The notes under the pieces were generated by a model. The model made no database searches and was not told where the DNA came from. It saw only the letters and a program-made list of their open reading frames with translations. This document shows, in pieces, positions 30,513 to 41,031 of a stretch of 64,000 nucleotides of DNA. Source of the DNA: 'Nostoc azollae' 0708 (lineage in GTDB: Bacteria > Cyanobacteriota > Cyanobacteriia > Cyanobacteriales > Nostocaceae); assembly GCF_000196515.1 (NCBI RefSeq), contig NC_014248.1:4096001-4160000 (forward strand), read 5' to 3'. The position numbers and the translations under genes were made by a program. How positions within the stretch are numbered: the first letter of the stretch is position 1; every line of letters begins with the position of its first letter.

Positions 30513-31052
30513 ATGAAAACCGAACTGAAGGTAAAATTCTTACAATACCTCCTCGGTAAAAAGAAAGATGATCAAGGTTTCACCCTGATTGAATTGTTAG
30601 TTGTAATCATCATCATCGGTATTCTGTCCGCTATTGCGTTACCCTCCTTCTTAAACCAAGCGAAGAAAGCTAAACAGTCTGAATCTAAGACCTACGTTGG
30701 TTCTATGAACAGAGGTCAGCAAGCATACATGACAGAAAACGATTCCTTTACTAGCAGTATTGATGCTATGGGCATTGGTATTTCCACTCAGACAGCTAAT
30801 TATATATTCTATGCTAACGTTGGTACTGGAGCTGGTACAGAGGCTTATGCTGTTAACTATTCAGTTGTAACAACCACAGGAAGTGGACTGAAAAACTACG
30901 GTGGTAATGTTTATTTGAAATCAATCGGTGCTAACTCTGAGTTAACGAGCGTAGCGTACCTCTGTGAAACCAAGGACGTGGAAGCTAATGGTAGTGTAGC
31001 CGTTGGTACAACTGGCACAACTTGTACTAACAGCGGTAAACTAATTAAGTAA
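30513..31052 (+). CDS. pilA: Type IV major pilin (PilA)
   Basis: 179 residues. Prepilin leader of 22 residues ends KKKDDQG, then mature FTLIELLVVIIIIGILSAIA with Glu at mature position 5, the site cut and methylated by PilD. The soluble domain has the cyanobacterial pilin phrase AKKAKQSESKTYVGSM and NRGQQAYMTEN, and a C-terminal Cys pair (C151, C171) for a disulfide loop. It polymerises into the pilus that drives gliding of hormogonia. ATG 30513; upstream lie the palindrome and an AT-rich promoter region. The next gene, 150 bases on, is an OGT. Serine/threonine-rich surface stretches (TTTGSGLK, GTTGTTCTNSG) could be O-glycosylated, which is inference. Confidence 0.92.
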   Translation: MKTELKVKFLQYLLGKKKDDQGFTLIELLVVIIIIGILSAIALPSFLNQAKKAKQSESKTYVGSMNRGQQAYMTENDSFTSSIDAMGIGISTQTANYIFYANVGTGAGTEAYAVNYSVVTTTGSGLKNYGGNVYLKSIGANSELTSVAYLCETKDVEANGSVAVGTTGTTCTNSGKLIK

Positions 31053-31199
31053 TTAATAAATTGTTATTCTTACTAACTAAATCAAGGGTAAGAAATCGAA
31101 ATCATGCTTAACCCTCCATGTTTGACTTTGAGATAGTTTGACATAGAGGGTTTATATTTTTTATTACGAAATAATAATATAATAGGTTTGTCTTATCTT

Positions 31200-33443
31200 A
31201 TGATTCCAGATAATTGGCAAGAACAAGCACAAAAATATCTTATAGATGAAAATTACAATGCAGGTGTAAAACTTTACGAAGAAGCAATAGAAAGAGAAAC
31301 TAATATTAAGAGTTATTATTGGTATTTAGGATTACTTTTATTATTACAGAATCAGGAAACCGAAGCACAAATTACTTGGTTTACTGCCTTATCAGAATCA
31401 GAAGAAATAGATTTTGATACGCAAGAACTATTAGAAATTTTAGATAAAGAAGCCAAGCGTCGCATCACAATTGAAGATTATCATGTTGCTTGGGCAATCC
31501 GTCAGCATATCAAAGAAATTGTATCTGAAGATATTAATAACTTACTGCATCTTGTTTCCATTGTCATTAGTTCAGAAACATTCAATCATGATATTGCAGA
31601 GTTATTAGAATCAGTCCGTCATTCTTTATGTATTAGCACAGATAAATGTGATACCAATTTATTGGTAGATGTTATAAAAACAATCTTAGTTTATACAAGT
31701 AAACGGAAAGCAGCAATTAATTCAGTTTTTGATTTTATTAAAGTTTGCTTACACAGCTATTCAGATAGTTCTGTGATGATTATTATTGAAACTGTAATGA
31801 CCCAATGCATCAAATTATCAGCTTTTTATAGAAGACCCGATTTAGCAGCAAAATTTGCAGAACTTTGTTTGGGGAGAGTTCCCAAAAATTACCATCTTCA
31901 ACATAGAGAGATTTTAACACTGATATCATATTTTTACCAAGACAACCAACAATATGATAAAGGTATAGAAAGTGCCAAACTATGTTATGAACTAGGAGAT
32001 TCTGTAGCAGAAAAAATTTGTGCTAACCATATTGTTCTCAGAGGATTCATGACTTCTGGTAGTTACTGGAAAGAAGCTTATGATCATTTGCAAGAGCAGA
32101 TTTTATTAACTGAACAGTTAGTAAAAAACCAACCTGATGTTGCTCACATAATAGATATTACCAGGTTATCGAATGCGTTGTCTTTTCTTCCCTATTTTGA
32201 GGATAAACCTGAAAGAAACCACATACTTCAACATCAGATATCTAGTTTTTGCCAATCTCATTTTATTAAGCAACATACAGAGATAGTAGAACAAAATTAT
32301 AAAAACTTTCATTTACGGCGACAGAATTTCACCCTAAATAAAGAAACTTTGAAGGTTGGTTATATTTCCCATTGTTTTAAGCGACATTCTGTTTCTTGGT
32401 TATGCAGATGGATTTTTAAATATCATAACCAAGAAAAATTTAAAATACATTGTTACTCTTATGATGACTCTGAAGGAATAGACAGTTTTACCCAGAGGTA
32501 TTTTGTTGATAAATCTTATAAATTTTATAAATTTGGACTTCGTCAAACTTATAATCTTTCGAATCAAATTCAAGAAGATGAAATTGATATCTTAGTTGAT
32601 TTAGATAGTTTAACTTTAGATCAAGTCTGTGAATTATTATCAATCAAATCTGCTCCCATACAGGCAACTTGGCTGGGTTGGGATAGTTCCGGTTTACCAT
32701 CAATTGATTATTTTATTGCTGATCCTTATGTTTTACCAGAGTCAGCACAGGATTATTATAGTGAAACTATTTGGAGATTACCACAAACATATATAGCGGT
32801 TGATGGATTTGAGATAGATGTACCTGATTTACGACGGGAAGATTTAAATATTCCTAGAGATGCCATTATTTATTTCATGACTCAAAAGGGATATAAAAGG
32901 CATCGCCCCCATTTACGTTTACAGATGAAAATTATCAAAGAGGTACCTAATAGTTATTTGCTGATTAAAGGGGATGCTGACCCAGAAGCAAGTAAGGTAT
33001 TTTTTGAAGAGATTGCACAGGAAGAAGGTGTAGATTTTAATCGGATAAAATTTTTGCCTTATGCTCGTAGTGAAGCTGTCCATCGAGCTAATTTGCAAAT
33101 TGCTGATGTGGTTTTAGATACTTATCCCTATAATGGAGCAACGACAACATTAGAAACCCTTTGGATGGGTGTTCCTTTGGTAACAAGAGTTGGGGAACAA
33201 TTTTCTGCACGTAATAGCTATGGGATGATGATTAATGCTGCTATTACAGAAGGTATTGCTTGGACTGAAGATGAGTATGTAGAGTGGGGTGTGCGTTTGG
33301 GTAAGGATGAGAAATTACGACAACAAATTTCTTGGCAGTTGCGTCAGTCGAGACATACAGCACCGCTATGGAATGCCAAGCAGTTTACCCGTGATATGGA
33401 AACAGCTTATGAGCAGATGTGGCAAAGGTATATTGATAGTTAG
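31200..33443 (+). CDS. SPINDLY-type O-linked GlcNAc transferase (GT41) with N-terminal TPR-like region
   Basis: 747 residues from ATG 31200 (an upstream TTG at 31188 adds four). Residues 1-370 are helical repeat-like (YYWYLGLLLLLQNQETEAQI and similar). Residues about 380-745 are the GT41 catalytic half: LKVGYISHCFKRHSVSW, DEIDILVDLDSLTLDQ, APIQATWLGWDSSGLPSIDY, then RIKFLPYARSEAVHR and the UDP-binding DVVLDTYPYNGATTTLETLWMG (in parts) with PYNGATTTLE. Proteins of this type use UDP-GlcNAc and Ser/Thr acceptors in the cytosol. A SPINDLY-type OGT (OgtA) is reported to be required for hormogonium development and motility in Nostoc punctiforme; position right after pilA supports that homology. Intact frame. 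Confidence 0.9.
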   Translation: MIPDNWQEQAQKYLIDENYNAGVKLYEEAIERETNIKSYYWYLGLLLLLQNQETEAQITWFTALSESEEIDFDTQELLEILDKEAKRRITIEDYHVAWAIRQHIKEIVSEDINNLLHLVSIVISSETFNHDIAELLESVRHSLCISTDKCDTNLLVDVIKTILVYTSKRKAAINSVFDFIKVCLHSYSDSSVMIIIETVMTQCIKLSAFYRRPDLAAKFAELCLGRVPKNYHLQHREILTLISYFYQDNQQYDKGIESAKLCYELGDSVAEKICANHIVLRGFMTSGSYWKEAYDHLQEQILLTEQLVKNQPDVAHIIDITRLSNALSFLPYFEDKPERNHILQHQISSFCQSHFIKQHTEIVEQNYKNFHLRRQNFTLNKETLKVGYISHCFKRHSVSWLCRWIFKYHNQEKFKIHCYSYDDSEGIDSFTQRYFVDKSYKFYKFGLRQTYNLSNQIQEDEIDILVDLDSLTLDQVCELLSIKSAPIQATWLGWDSSGLPSIDYFIADPYVLPESAQDYYSETIWRLPQTYIAVDGFEIDVPDLRREDLNIPRDAIIYFMTQKGYKRHRPHLRLQMKIIKEVPNSYLLIKGDADPEASKVFFEEIAQEEGVDFNRIKFLPYARSEAVHRANLQIADVVLDTYPYNGATTTLETLWMGVPLVTRVGEQFSARNSYGMMINAAITEGIAWTEDEYVEWGVRLGKDEKLRQQISWQLRQSRHTAPLWNAKQFTRDMETAYEQMWQRYIDS

Positions 33444-33463
33444 TTATTAATTTGATTAACTTT

Positions 33464-34969
33464 ATGACAATTGGTAAACCTAATTTAAAAATCATTGTAG
33501 ATGGAGTGTTTTTCCAACTTCATATTTTGGGGGTAGCTAGAGTATGGATGGAATTACTCAAGGCATGGATTAAAAGCGGATATGCTGAAAACATAATTGT
33601 TTTAGATCGTCAAGGAAGTGCATTTAATTTTCCTCCAGATGCTGTTTTTCATCCATTAGGGACAATGCCAAGATTACCAGGATTAAAGTATAGGTTAATT
33701 CCTGGTTATAGTTATGAAAATGCTCAAACTGATATGCAAATGTTACAAGAAATTTGTGATGAGGAAAATGCTGATTTATTTGTTTCTACCTACTATACAA
33801 GACCTATTAATACTCCCAGTGTTTTAATGCTTCATGATATGATTCCTGAAATTGAGGGTTTGGATGAACCTCAATGGAAGCAGAAACATGAATGTATTAG
33901 ATCTGCCTCTGCATATATAGCAGTTTCTCAAAATACAGCTAAAGATTTTTCCCACTTCTTTCCAGAAATTGATCATGTTTTAGTTAAGGTCATTTATAAT
34001 GGTGTAGATCATCAAGTATTTCGTCCAGCTAGTTTAACCGAAATTAATCAATTTAAACAATCTTATGGTATTACTAAACCCTATTTTCTTTTAGTGGGAG
34101 TAAGAACTGGTTATAAGAATGCTCTCTTATTTTTTAAGTCGTTTGCTCAGTTACCAAATCAAGAAGATTTCTCTATTGTTTGTGTTGGTGGTGGTTGGGG
34201 AATAGAAGAACAATTTAAAGAATATATTACTCAAACACAAATTTTAAAATTGCAACTTACTGATCAGGAATTAAGTATGGCTTATTCAGGTGCGATCACA
34301 CTTGTTTACCCGTCTTTGTATGAAGGATTCGGTCTAGCTGTGTTAGAAGCTATAGCTTGTGGTTGTCCAGTAATTACTTACCCCAGTTCTGCTATTCCTG
34401 AGGTGCTTGGTAAAGCCGCGCTTTATATTGATGATGATATTGAAATCATGAAAAGAGCTTTAATAACTATTCAACATGAACAAATAAGACAAACTCTCAT
34501 TCAAGCAGGATTAGCACAAGCTGAGAAGTTTTCCTGGTCAAAAATGGCTGAAGAAGTGAGTAATGTTTTCATTGATGAAACTCTAAAGTTTTTAAACTTG
34601 CGAGAAATTAATCTAATCATATTCCCTGATTGGAGTCAATCAGAAGGTGATTTATATATTCAACTAGTTGAAGTAATTAAAAAACGAGTGAGCGATATTA
34701 ATTCTTATAAAACTACTTTACTGATATATGTTCTTGATGATACTGAAGGGGAAACTGCTGATTTACTGTTATCCAGTATAGCAGTTAATTTAATGATGGA
34801 AGATGAGATTGATATTACCGAAAATCTGGAAATTTCACTAATGCTAGACATCAATGAAAAACATTGGAAAAGTCTCTTACCACATTTGCATGGTAGAATT
34901 ATATTAGATGCGGAAAATCAAGAAGTTATAGTCAAATTTTCAGCAGAAAAACTACTAGTTTGGAAATAG
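33464..34969 (+). CDS. GT4-family glycosyltransferase with C-terminal 'PDWSQ' domain
   Basis: 501 residues from ATG 33464 (TTG 33452 possible). Residues 1-370: GT-B fold GT4 enzyme, beginning KIIVDGVFFQLHILGVARVW, with PSVLMLHDMIPE, SAYIAVSQNTAKDF, VRTGYKNALLFF and the nucleotide-sugar motif VYPSLYEGFGLAVLEAIACG (E-x7-E). Residues about 379-501 are an extra domain, [19 protein letters not shown] through VNLMMEDEIDITENLEISL, also found at 37254 and 36700. It starts about 20 bases after the OGT stop, so it forms an operon with it, probably adding a further sugar to the same target or a surface glycan. Intact frame. Confidence 0.85.
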   Translation: MTIGKPNLKIIVDGVFFQLHILGVARVWMELLKAWIKSGYAENIIVLDRQGSAFNFPPDAVFHPLGTMPRLPGLKYRLIPGYSYENAQTDMQMLQEICDEENADLFVSTYYTRPINTPSVLMLHDMIPEIEGLDEPQWKQKHECIRSASAYIAVSQNTAKDFSHFFPEIDHVLVKVIYNGVDHQVFRPASLTEINQFKQSYGITKPYFLLVGVRTGYKNALLFFKSFAQLPNQEDFSIVCVGGGWGIEEQFKEYITQTQILKLQLTDQELSMAYSGAITLVYPSLYEGFGLAVLEAIACGCPVITYPSSAIPEVLGKAALYIDDDIEIMKRALITIQHEQIRQTLIQAGLAQAEKFSWSKMAEEVSNVFIDETLKFLNLREINLIIFPDWSQSEGDLYIQLVEVIKKRVSDINSYKTTLLIYVLDDTEGETADLLLSSIAVNLMMEDEIDITENLEISLMLDINEKHWKSLLPHLHGRIILDAENQEVIVKFSAEKLLVWK

Positions 34970-34999
34970 AAATTTAGATATATACTACCTAGATAACTA

Positions 35000-37194
35000 C
35001 TAAGAGCTTAGTGATAAACTTGTTTTCAAAACCTCTTGATAAAATGCCTCTAATGCTGTGACACAGTTTTTATCATCAAAAAGACGATGATGATTTTGAC
35101 TCATCCTTTCTGCAATACTTTTTCTCCAATCTGGATCGAAGCCTAATTTAATAGCAACTTCAATATAATCCTGTTCATTTTTAGCGATAGTATCCGTCAT
35201 TCCTAATAGTTTCAAGAAACTGTCAGTATGACGACCTCGCATAAATTCCCCTGGGCAAGTGACTATAGGAAGATTACAACCGATCACTTCTAAGCTGGTA
35301 TTACCACCAGACCAAGTAAATGTATCTAGATAAACATCTGATAATAGGTTAATCATTAGATAATCTAACCGTTCTGGAATAGTTAGATGAACACAATAAT
35401 CTTCGCTATCAAGTCCCGCAGCAGCAAAAATAAGTTGTGTAACCGTGACTTTAATACAGTACCACGTAGAAATACAAATCTCGCTTGAGGAATACGATGA
35501 GCAATTTCTGCCAAAATAAAATCGTATTGTGGTAAATATTGAAAAGGTGCTTGACAACATAAATAAATAACATCATTGTCACTTAAACTATAATCTGAGC
35601 GAGATTTAACAATTGGGGGAATGTAGGGTTTAGGGTAAGTAACACCAATATTAGGTAAAAGAATGAGTTTTTCTGAGTAATGCTCTTGGGGATTTTCCCC
35701 TTCCATTAACTCACTGGATAAAAAATAATCAATACTTGGTAAACCAGTAGTTACTGGATGTCCCCAAGGAACACATTGTATTGGTGCAAGTCGCAAACCT
35801 GCCATTTGCATAGTTGGCGGATCCATACCCATTTCGGGATAAACTAAAATATGTAGTTTATCAGCAAGTATTTGCTTACAAACTGCGGGTAAGTTATCAG
35901 GAATTTTATAGAAAAAGTCGCTATAGTCTTTAAATTGTTGAGTAATTAGATCTGGCTGATTACCTGTATAGTAACAGTAGATTTCGAAGTTTTGATGATC
36001 ACAGTAGCGCAGCCAACCAGTTAACCAAAGTGTACCACTATAAAAATGTAGATAATGAGAAGCATAACCAATACGAATTCTTTCTTGTTGCTGAAGTTTT
36101 GGCATAGATAAAGGTACAACCCATTTTGGAAAGTTAGCTGCCATGATTTCATGAACTAACTGGCCATATTGGCGTTGTAGATCTACATCATTTTTTGCTT
36201 GATAGGAAAGATAAAAATTAGTTCATCTACCTATACCAGCTAAAGCATTGCTTTGTTCTTCAGGAGTTTTTAAAGATGTTTGTTGAATTAACTTGTGTAA
36301 TCCTTCTGTGTAACGATGGCGATAAAATGTCATTTCTTCTTGATCATCATAGATGGTAGGAACTGTTAAATATTTAAGTTTTTGAAAAGTGTAATCATCC
36401 GGTAAGAGTTGACAAGCATTTTCTACACTGATAATTGCTTCCTGATTGCGCCCACTAATCCGCAAGTCTATAATTAAGGGAAAATTTAACCTTGGGTCAC
36501 TTGGCTGCATTTGAATTCCTTCTTTGAGGGTGCTAAAATATTTATCTGACAAGTTTAAATTTCTATAACATTGGCTTAACCGCCAATAAGTTTCGGGATT
36601 TCCTGAGTTAATTTGTATATGTTTTGTGTATTGTTCACTAGCTACTTGCCATTTGCGTTCTTCAAATAATCTATTACCCAAATGCAAAATTAACTGACTT
36701 AGTGGGATATTAATGAAATTTTTGATATCATAAGCTGGAATTTTCTTTATGTGAAATAGTGCTAATCTTTGGAGATTTTGAGGCCGTATAATAATTTTTA
36801 TATGAATAAAATCTTTTAAATTCTCTCTTTCAAGTTCACTTGTATCTTCCACTAGAGAAATTTCGCATTCAGGAGTTATATCAAAATTTTCTGCTAGGAG
36901 TAAATTCATAGCCAGGGCAAATAATAATAAATTGGCTTCTTGGACATCAATACCATTGGTATCTATGAGCAATGTTATCTGGTGACTATCAGGATGAGTT
37001 ACTACCGCTTTAATGGCTTGTTCTAATTCTGTAATCAGTAGATATTCTGGTTGTGACCAATCAGGGACAATCAGAATATTAATATTCCCTGGAGTTATAG
37101 CTCATGATTCGAATATATATTGTTCTGTGTGGTTAATAAACTTGGTTGCTTCCACTTTTGAAATTCTTTGTGTTGTTATTTTAAATAAGGTCAA
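35000..37194 (-). pseudogene. Second SPINDLY-type GT41 gene with 'PDWSQ' N-terminal domain, broken
   Basis: Read on the minus strand: about 37194-36700, ITPGNINILIVPDWSQPEYL and FALAMNLLLAENFDITPECE (PDWSQ domain, preceded by an in-frame TGA near 37100); 36700-36223, TPR region (YWRLSQCYRNLNLSDKYF); a TGA at 36221 where Trp is expected; 36144-35430, GT41 part IRIGYASHYLHFYSGTLWLT, APIQCVPWGHPVTTGLPSID; a shift near 35440; and 35560-35000 with LDTFTWSGGNTSLEVIGCNL. So at least two nonsense changes and one shift. The domain order PDWSQ-TPR-GT41 is unlike the intact OGT upstream. Confidence 0.85.
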
Positions 37195-37250
37195 TTGCTA
37201 GAATTTATGGTTAACCCGCTCACTAAAAACTTTAATTTTGTCATTTTTGT

Positions 37251-39500
37251 TTAAATCGCAGTATATGCTTGATTAATCAGTCTATGTAATTCATAAGATT
37301 TTAGATTTACAAATTGCGCCTGTGTTAAAGCTTGTTTATCTTCATTAGGTAAGCTAATTCTAGCATGAATACGAGGCAATAAAGCTTTCCATTGAATTGG
37401 AGCTAAATTTCCTACTGGAACAAGTTCTAAATCTTCAGTAATGTCTAAATCTTCTTCCAACAGTAAATTCATAGTAATACTAGATAAAAACATTGCTGCT
37501 TCTTCAGCATCAATGCTACTTATGCTAATTAGTAGGGTGGTATTGGAACTCTCAGGATGACTAGCTAATGCTTTGATAATTTCTGCCAACTCCAAACTTA
37601 AATGATTTTCTGGTTGTGACCAATCAGGGAATATAATGAAATTAGTTTCCTTGATATTTAAAGATAATAAAGTTACATCAATTAAGACCTTGCTAACAGT
37701 TTCAGCCATATTTTTCCAAGAGAACTTTTTAGCCTGTGCTAGACCTGCGGTAATTAATGACTGACGAACACTAGGTTTTTGTATTTCACAAAGAGCATTA
37801 GCCATTGCTTCCACATCACTATCATTAACATAAATAGCTGCTTCTCCTGTAACTTCTGGTATTGAAGCATTAGGACAAGTAATTACAGGACAACCACAGG
37901 CCATCGCTTCTAATAAAGGCATTCCAAAGCCTTCGTACTTAGAAGGATAAACTAGTGCTACTGCACCAGAGTAAGCTATGGCTAGTTCTTTATCACTAAG
38001 TTGTAAAAGATATACAGCACTACCTGATGTATATGCTCTTAATTCTGGCACTAACACTCCGCCAATACCAGTACAAATAATATCAAATCCGTAACTGCTG
38101 GCTATTTGTGAGAAAGCTTGGAAGAATAAAATACCATTCTTGTAACCAGTTCCAGTACCAACTAATAGAAAGTAGGGTTTATTAATTCCATATTTATATT
38201 TAAAAGCTTTAACTTCATCTTCAGAAGCTAGAGAAAATAGAGAATCTATGCCACAATGAGCCACCGTAATGGATTCTAAGGGTATATCAGAGAAACATTT
38301 ACTTAAGTCTTTAGCTGTATTTTCGGAAATAGAAATATAAGAAGAGGCGTGTTTAATTCCGTTGTGTTTTTCACGCCACATGGGGTCATTTAATTTTCCC
38401 CCTAATACTTCGGGAATCATGTCATAAGCCATAAATACTGAAGGGGTGTCAATAGGGGTAGTGTAGTAGGTAGAAATAAATAATTCGGCTTGTTCTTCAT
38501 TACAGATTTGTTCAAGCATCTGTTTATCAGCTTCGGTATTGTTATAGTCGTAGAGGGGAATAGTGCGATAACGAATACCATTAATTTTGGGTGCAGTATT
38601 AGCTCTATCTAATACTAAGATATGATTAGCAAAGTCCGTGTTTGCCCATTGTGCTAGCATACTTCGCCAAACTCTAGCAATTCCTGTTTGATAGAGTTGG
38701 AAAAATACAGCATCCACAATAATCATCGGTGTCTGTTGTTGAATATGCGCTAGTTTGCGTTGTACTTCATTTGGTTGTAACAAGGGCCAATGATTGCTAA
38801 TAATTTCTCTTTGTGCTATTGGTACTACACCGCAAGATTCTACAGTATCTACCCTTGTTTCGTCTCTTACCCAACCAAAGTAATCTCGCAATAGTGCGGG
38901 AAATTTACTGTTTGATTGTAAATCTTGCCACTGAGATACGGCATTACTATAGCCATAGTACTGCTCTTTAAATTTCAATTGCTCTGGTGTTACATAAGCA
39001 AAGTGTTGAAACACTAAACCCTTCTTTTCAGTTTCATCATGTAAGAAAGAATTTATATCTGTAATATTTCTATGTCCACCATTTGACAATGGTTCTACTA
39101 ATATAGGAGGGTCATGTGCAGCCCAAAAAGCACCTGGTTTAAATCTCCAAGTCCTTAACCATTCTTGCTGAGGATTTTGTGCATAACAGTTGCGGGTACT
39201 AATAATAAGTTTTTCTTCAAAAAAATACCAGCACCAATAAAAAGCCGCAGTTTTTTCAGGGCTATTAATGAACATTTCGCTAGCTATACAAAGCTGCTCT
39301 AATGTCCATAGTTCATCTACATCAGCCTGCCATAATAAACATTCCTTCTGAATATTCGCAAGTGGTTCATTTACCATTTCTTTTTTATCATCCCAAAACA
39401 GGCCTTCCGGTTTACGGTAAATTGTGATGTTATCTGGATATAGTCGTTCTAATGCATCTAGGTATTCCGTCGTAGCTAAGACCATTCTTATGAATTTCAT
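37251..39500 (-). CDS. GT17-like / GT4 bifunctional glycosyltransferase with 'PDWSQ' C-terminus (3' part of a frameshifted larger gene)
   Basis: Open frame of 749 codons. Residues 1-230 are the rest of a GT17-like N-acetylglucosaminyltransferase domain ([33 protein letters not shown] with a D-x-[36 protein letters not shown]). Residues about 255-610 are GT4 ([51 protein letters not shown]). Residues 616-749 are the PDWSQ domain. The GT17 N-terminus lies in another frame at 39620-39480, so the apparent start at 39500 is artificial. Products such as this presumably extend surface glycans. It may still make a GT4 protein from an internal start. Confidence 0.75.
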   Translation of the reverse strand: MKFIRMVLATTEYLDALERLYPDNITIYRKPEGLFWDDKKEMVNEPLANIQKECLLWQADVDELWTLEQLCIASEMFINSPEKTAAFYWCWYFFEEKLIISTRNCYAQNPQQEWLRTWRFKPGAFWAAHDPPILVEPLSNGGHRNITDINSFLHDETEKKGLVFQHFAYVTPEQLKFKEQYYGYSNAVSQWQDLQSNSKFPALLRDYFGWVRDETRVDTVESCGVVPIAQREIISNHWPLLQPNEVQRKLAHIQQQTPMIIVDAVFFQLYQTGIARVWRSMLAQWANTDFANHILVLDRANTAPKINGIRYRTIPLYDYNNTEADKQMLEQICNEEQAELFISTYYTTPIDTPSVFMAYDMIPEVLGGKLNDPMWREKHNGIKHASSYISISENTAKDLSKCFSDIPLESITVAHCGIDSLFSLASEDEVKAFKYKYGINKPYFLLVGTGTGYKNGILFFQAFSQIASSYGFDIICTGIGGVLVPELRAYTSGSAVYLLQLSDKELAIAYSGAVALVYPSKYEGFGMPLLEAMACGCPVITCPNASIPEVTGEAAIYVNDSDVEAMANALCEIQKPSVRQSLITAGLAQAKKFSWKNMAETVSKVLIDVTLLSLNIKETNFIIFPDWSQPENHLSLELAEIIKALASHPESSNTTLLISISSIDAEEAAMFLSSITMNLLLEEDLDITEDLELVPVGNLAPIQWKALLPRIHARISLPNEDKQALTQAQFVNLKSYELHRLINQAYTAI

Positions 39501-40110
39501 GATTGACTTTTACTCCCAGTTCCACACTCCAACTAGTATCATGATTTAAATCAGCTACAATATGCCAATGCCATTTAAAAGGGATTTGTTTGAATATTTC
39601 AATATGGTATTGAATAAATAGTTGCCAATTTAGAACAATGGTGAAGAAATTGATTGGTACCATAGGAAATGCAATGTAATTTTCATAAAAACAATTGGAA
39701 TCGCATACTTGTTGTCCAATATCTCCTTCTTTAGTTATAGGATGACATTCATAACCATTTTTCATCAAAATATCAAACGTGAATTTGGCATTATGATTTA
39801 ATCCCTCTAAGATTTTTTGTACTATTTGAAATAGTATATATCTTATAGATTTATTTTGTAGTAATTTTTCTGCTCCATACAATACATCAGTTTTAGCACC
39901 TTCAACATCAATTTTTAAATAATCCATATATTCAATATTATTTTCTGAGCAAAATGAATCTAATTTAATTGCTGCAATAATCTCTATTTTGACAATCAGT
40001 TGACCTGAGCCTTGTGGAACTAACATTTGTGGTCTACCAATACTGTTCAATGCCGAAAAATTCTCCGTAAATTCATTAAATTCTAAAATTATATTAGCTT
40101 ATTTTCGTAA
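39430..40110 (-). pseudogene. FkbM methyltransferase C-terminal half fused to GT17-like N-terminus (frameshifted)
   Basis: Frame from about 40050 reads the second half of an FkbM methyltransferase: IAAIKLDSFCSENNIEYMDY, LKIDVEGAKTDVLYGAEKLL, and the ending ENYIAFP. It runs without a stop into MVPINFFTIVLNWQLFIQYH, IPFKWHWHIVADLN and DTSWSVELG, the start of the GT17-like domain, then loses frame near 39474. The FkbM N-terminal half (EGMLVFNIGANI, GDFSILLSKLVGSSGKVYSF, EPTSSTFKKFQDRIP) is in other frames at 40320-40140. FkbM enzymes O-methylate sugars. Part of the same ancestral gene as its neighbours. Confidence 0.75.
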
Positions 40111-40449
40111 TAAATTACATGTTGTTATTAATTTTGAGACTAGGTATTCTGTCTTGGAACTTTTTAAACGTACTTGATGTTGGTTCAAAAGAATAAACTT
40201 TCCCAGAAGAACCCACCAATTTACTTAAAAGTATCGAAAAGTCACCTAATATTAGCACCAATATTAAAAACTAGCATTCCTTCTTTAACAAGTTTGGTAA
40301 CTAGTAATTGATCGGATACAGAAAAATAGTGTTCAACGTTATCCTTTTTTGTGAAATTGAAAATAGAATATCCATTTGTAATAGATGTATTTTGAGAAAT
40401 GAGGATATAATTAGGATGTTCTAGAAGATTATAATGATTCGTATAATTT

Positions 40450-41031
40450 TCAATTGATATAATCTAAACAAATATACTTTGCTCCATATATCTCATTTAA
40501 TTCTGCAGTACCGGTAAATTCTGCGCCATCTATTAACACTAAGTCAAAATAATCTATGTTATTTTCTTGCTTGCTCCATTGAATACGAGCATCATCGACT
40601 CCAGAATTATTTAGATATTCAACATCTTGATTTAACCTACTAAGAACTCTTTCTAAGGGATATAGATTTAAATTAGTTCTATTACAGTTGTAAAAATCTA
40701 TAACTTCTTGCTTATTAGGAAAACTTTCTAGTGAAACAGAGGAAAAATTATAGCATTTTACAAAAAAGTCATTTGTGTACCTATTGTGCAACTCAGTGAA
40801 TCTATCTTTGGAAATTTCTATACAAAATAAAGTTGCTTGGTTAGGGGTTTCTCTTAGACTCATAACAAATGCTTCAGTACTTCCTTCCCCTGAAGATGAG
40901 CCAATCTCTAAAACACTTTTAACATCTTCTTGTCTAGCAATTCTATAAATAGCTCTATAAAATTCATCATTTTTAATTTCTGGCGGAATTAAATGGTTCA
41001 GTTCAGAATTACTACTTATTGCGTTATTCAT
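40450..41031 (-). pseudogene. Class I methyltransferase-like domain, 5' end of the giant glycosyltransferase gene
   Basis: From ATG 41031: MNNAISSNSELNHLIPPEIK, then a Rossmann SAM motif VKSVLEIGSSSGEGSTEAFV, FCIEISKDRF and DYFDLVLIDGAEFTGTAELN, ending at TGA 40450. One base change in frame continues it as ENYTNHYNLLEHPNYILISQ and DNVEHYFSVSDQLLVTKLVK into FkbM, so the stop is a lesion rather than a true end. The open frame extends upstream to 41193 (MPAVRVRKAFRREPIIIIEK) but that part shows no family features and includes a CCCTAAG/CTTAGGG hairpin with a GC-only run (41052-41078). Target unknown, probably a sugar. Confidence 0.65.

Noticed and set aside
39500-39500. ATG at 39500 as true start of the GT17/GT4 gene
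   Set aside because: The GT17-like domain lacks its first ~45 residues in that frame, and they are present just upstream in another frame.
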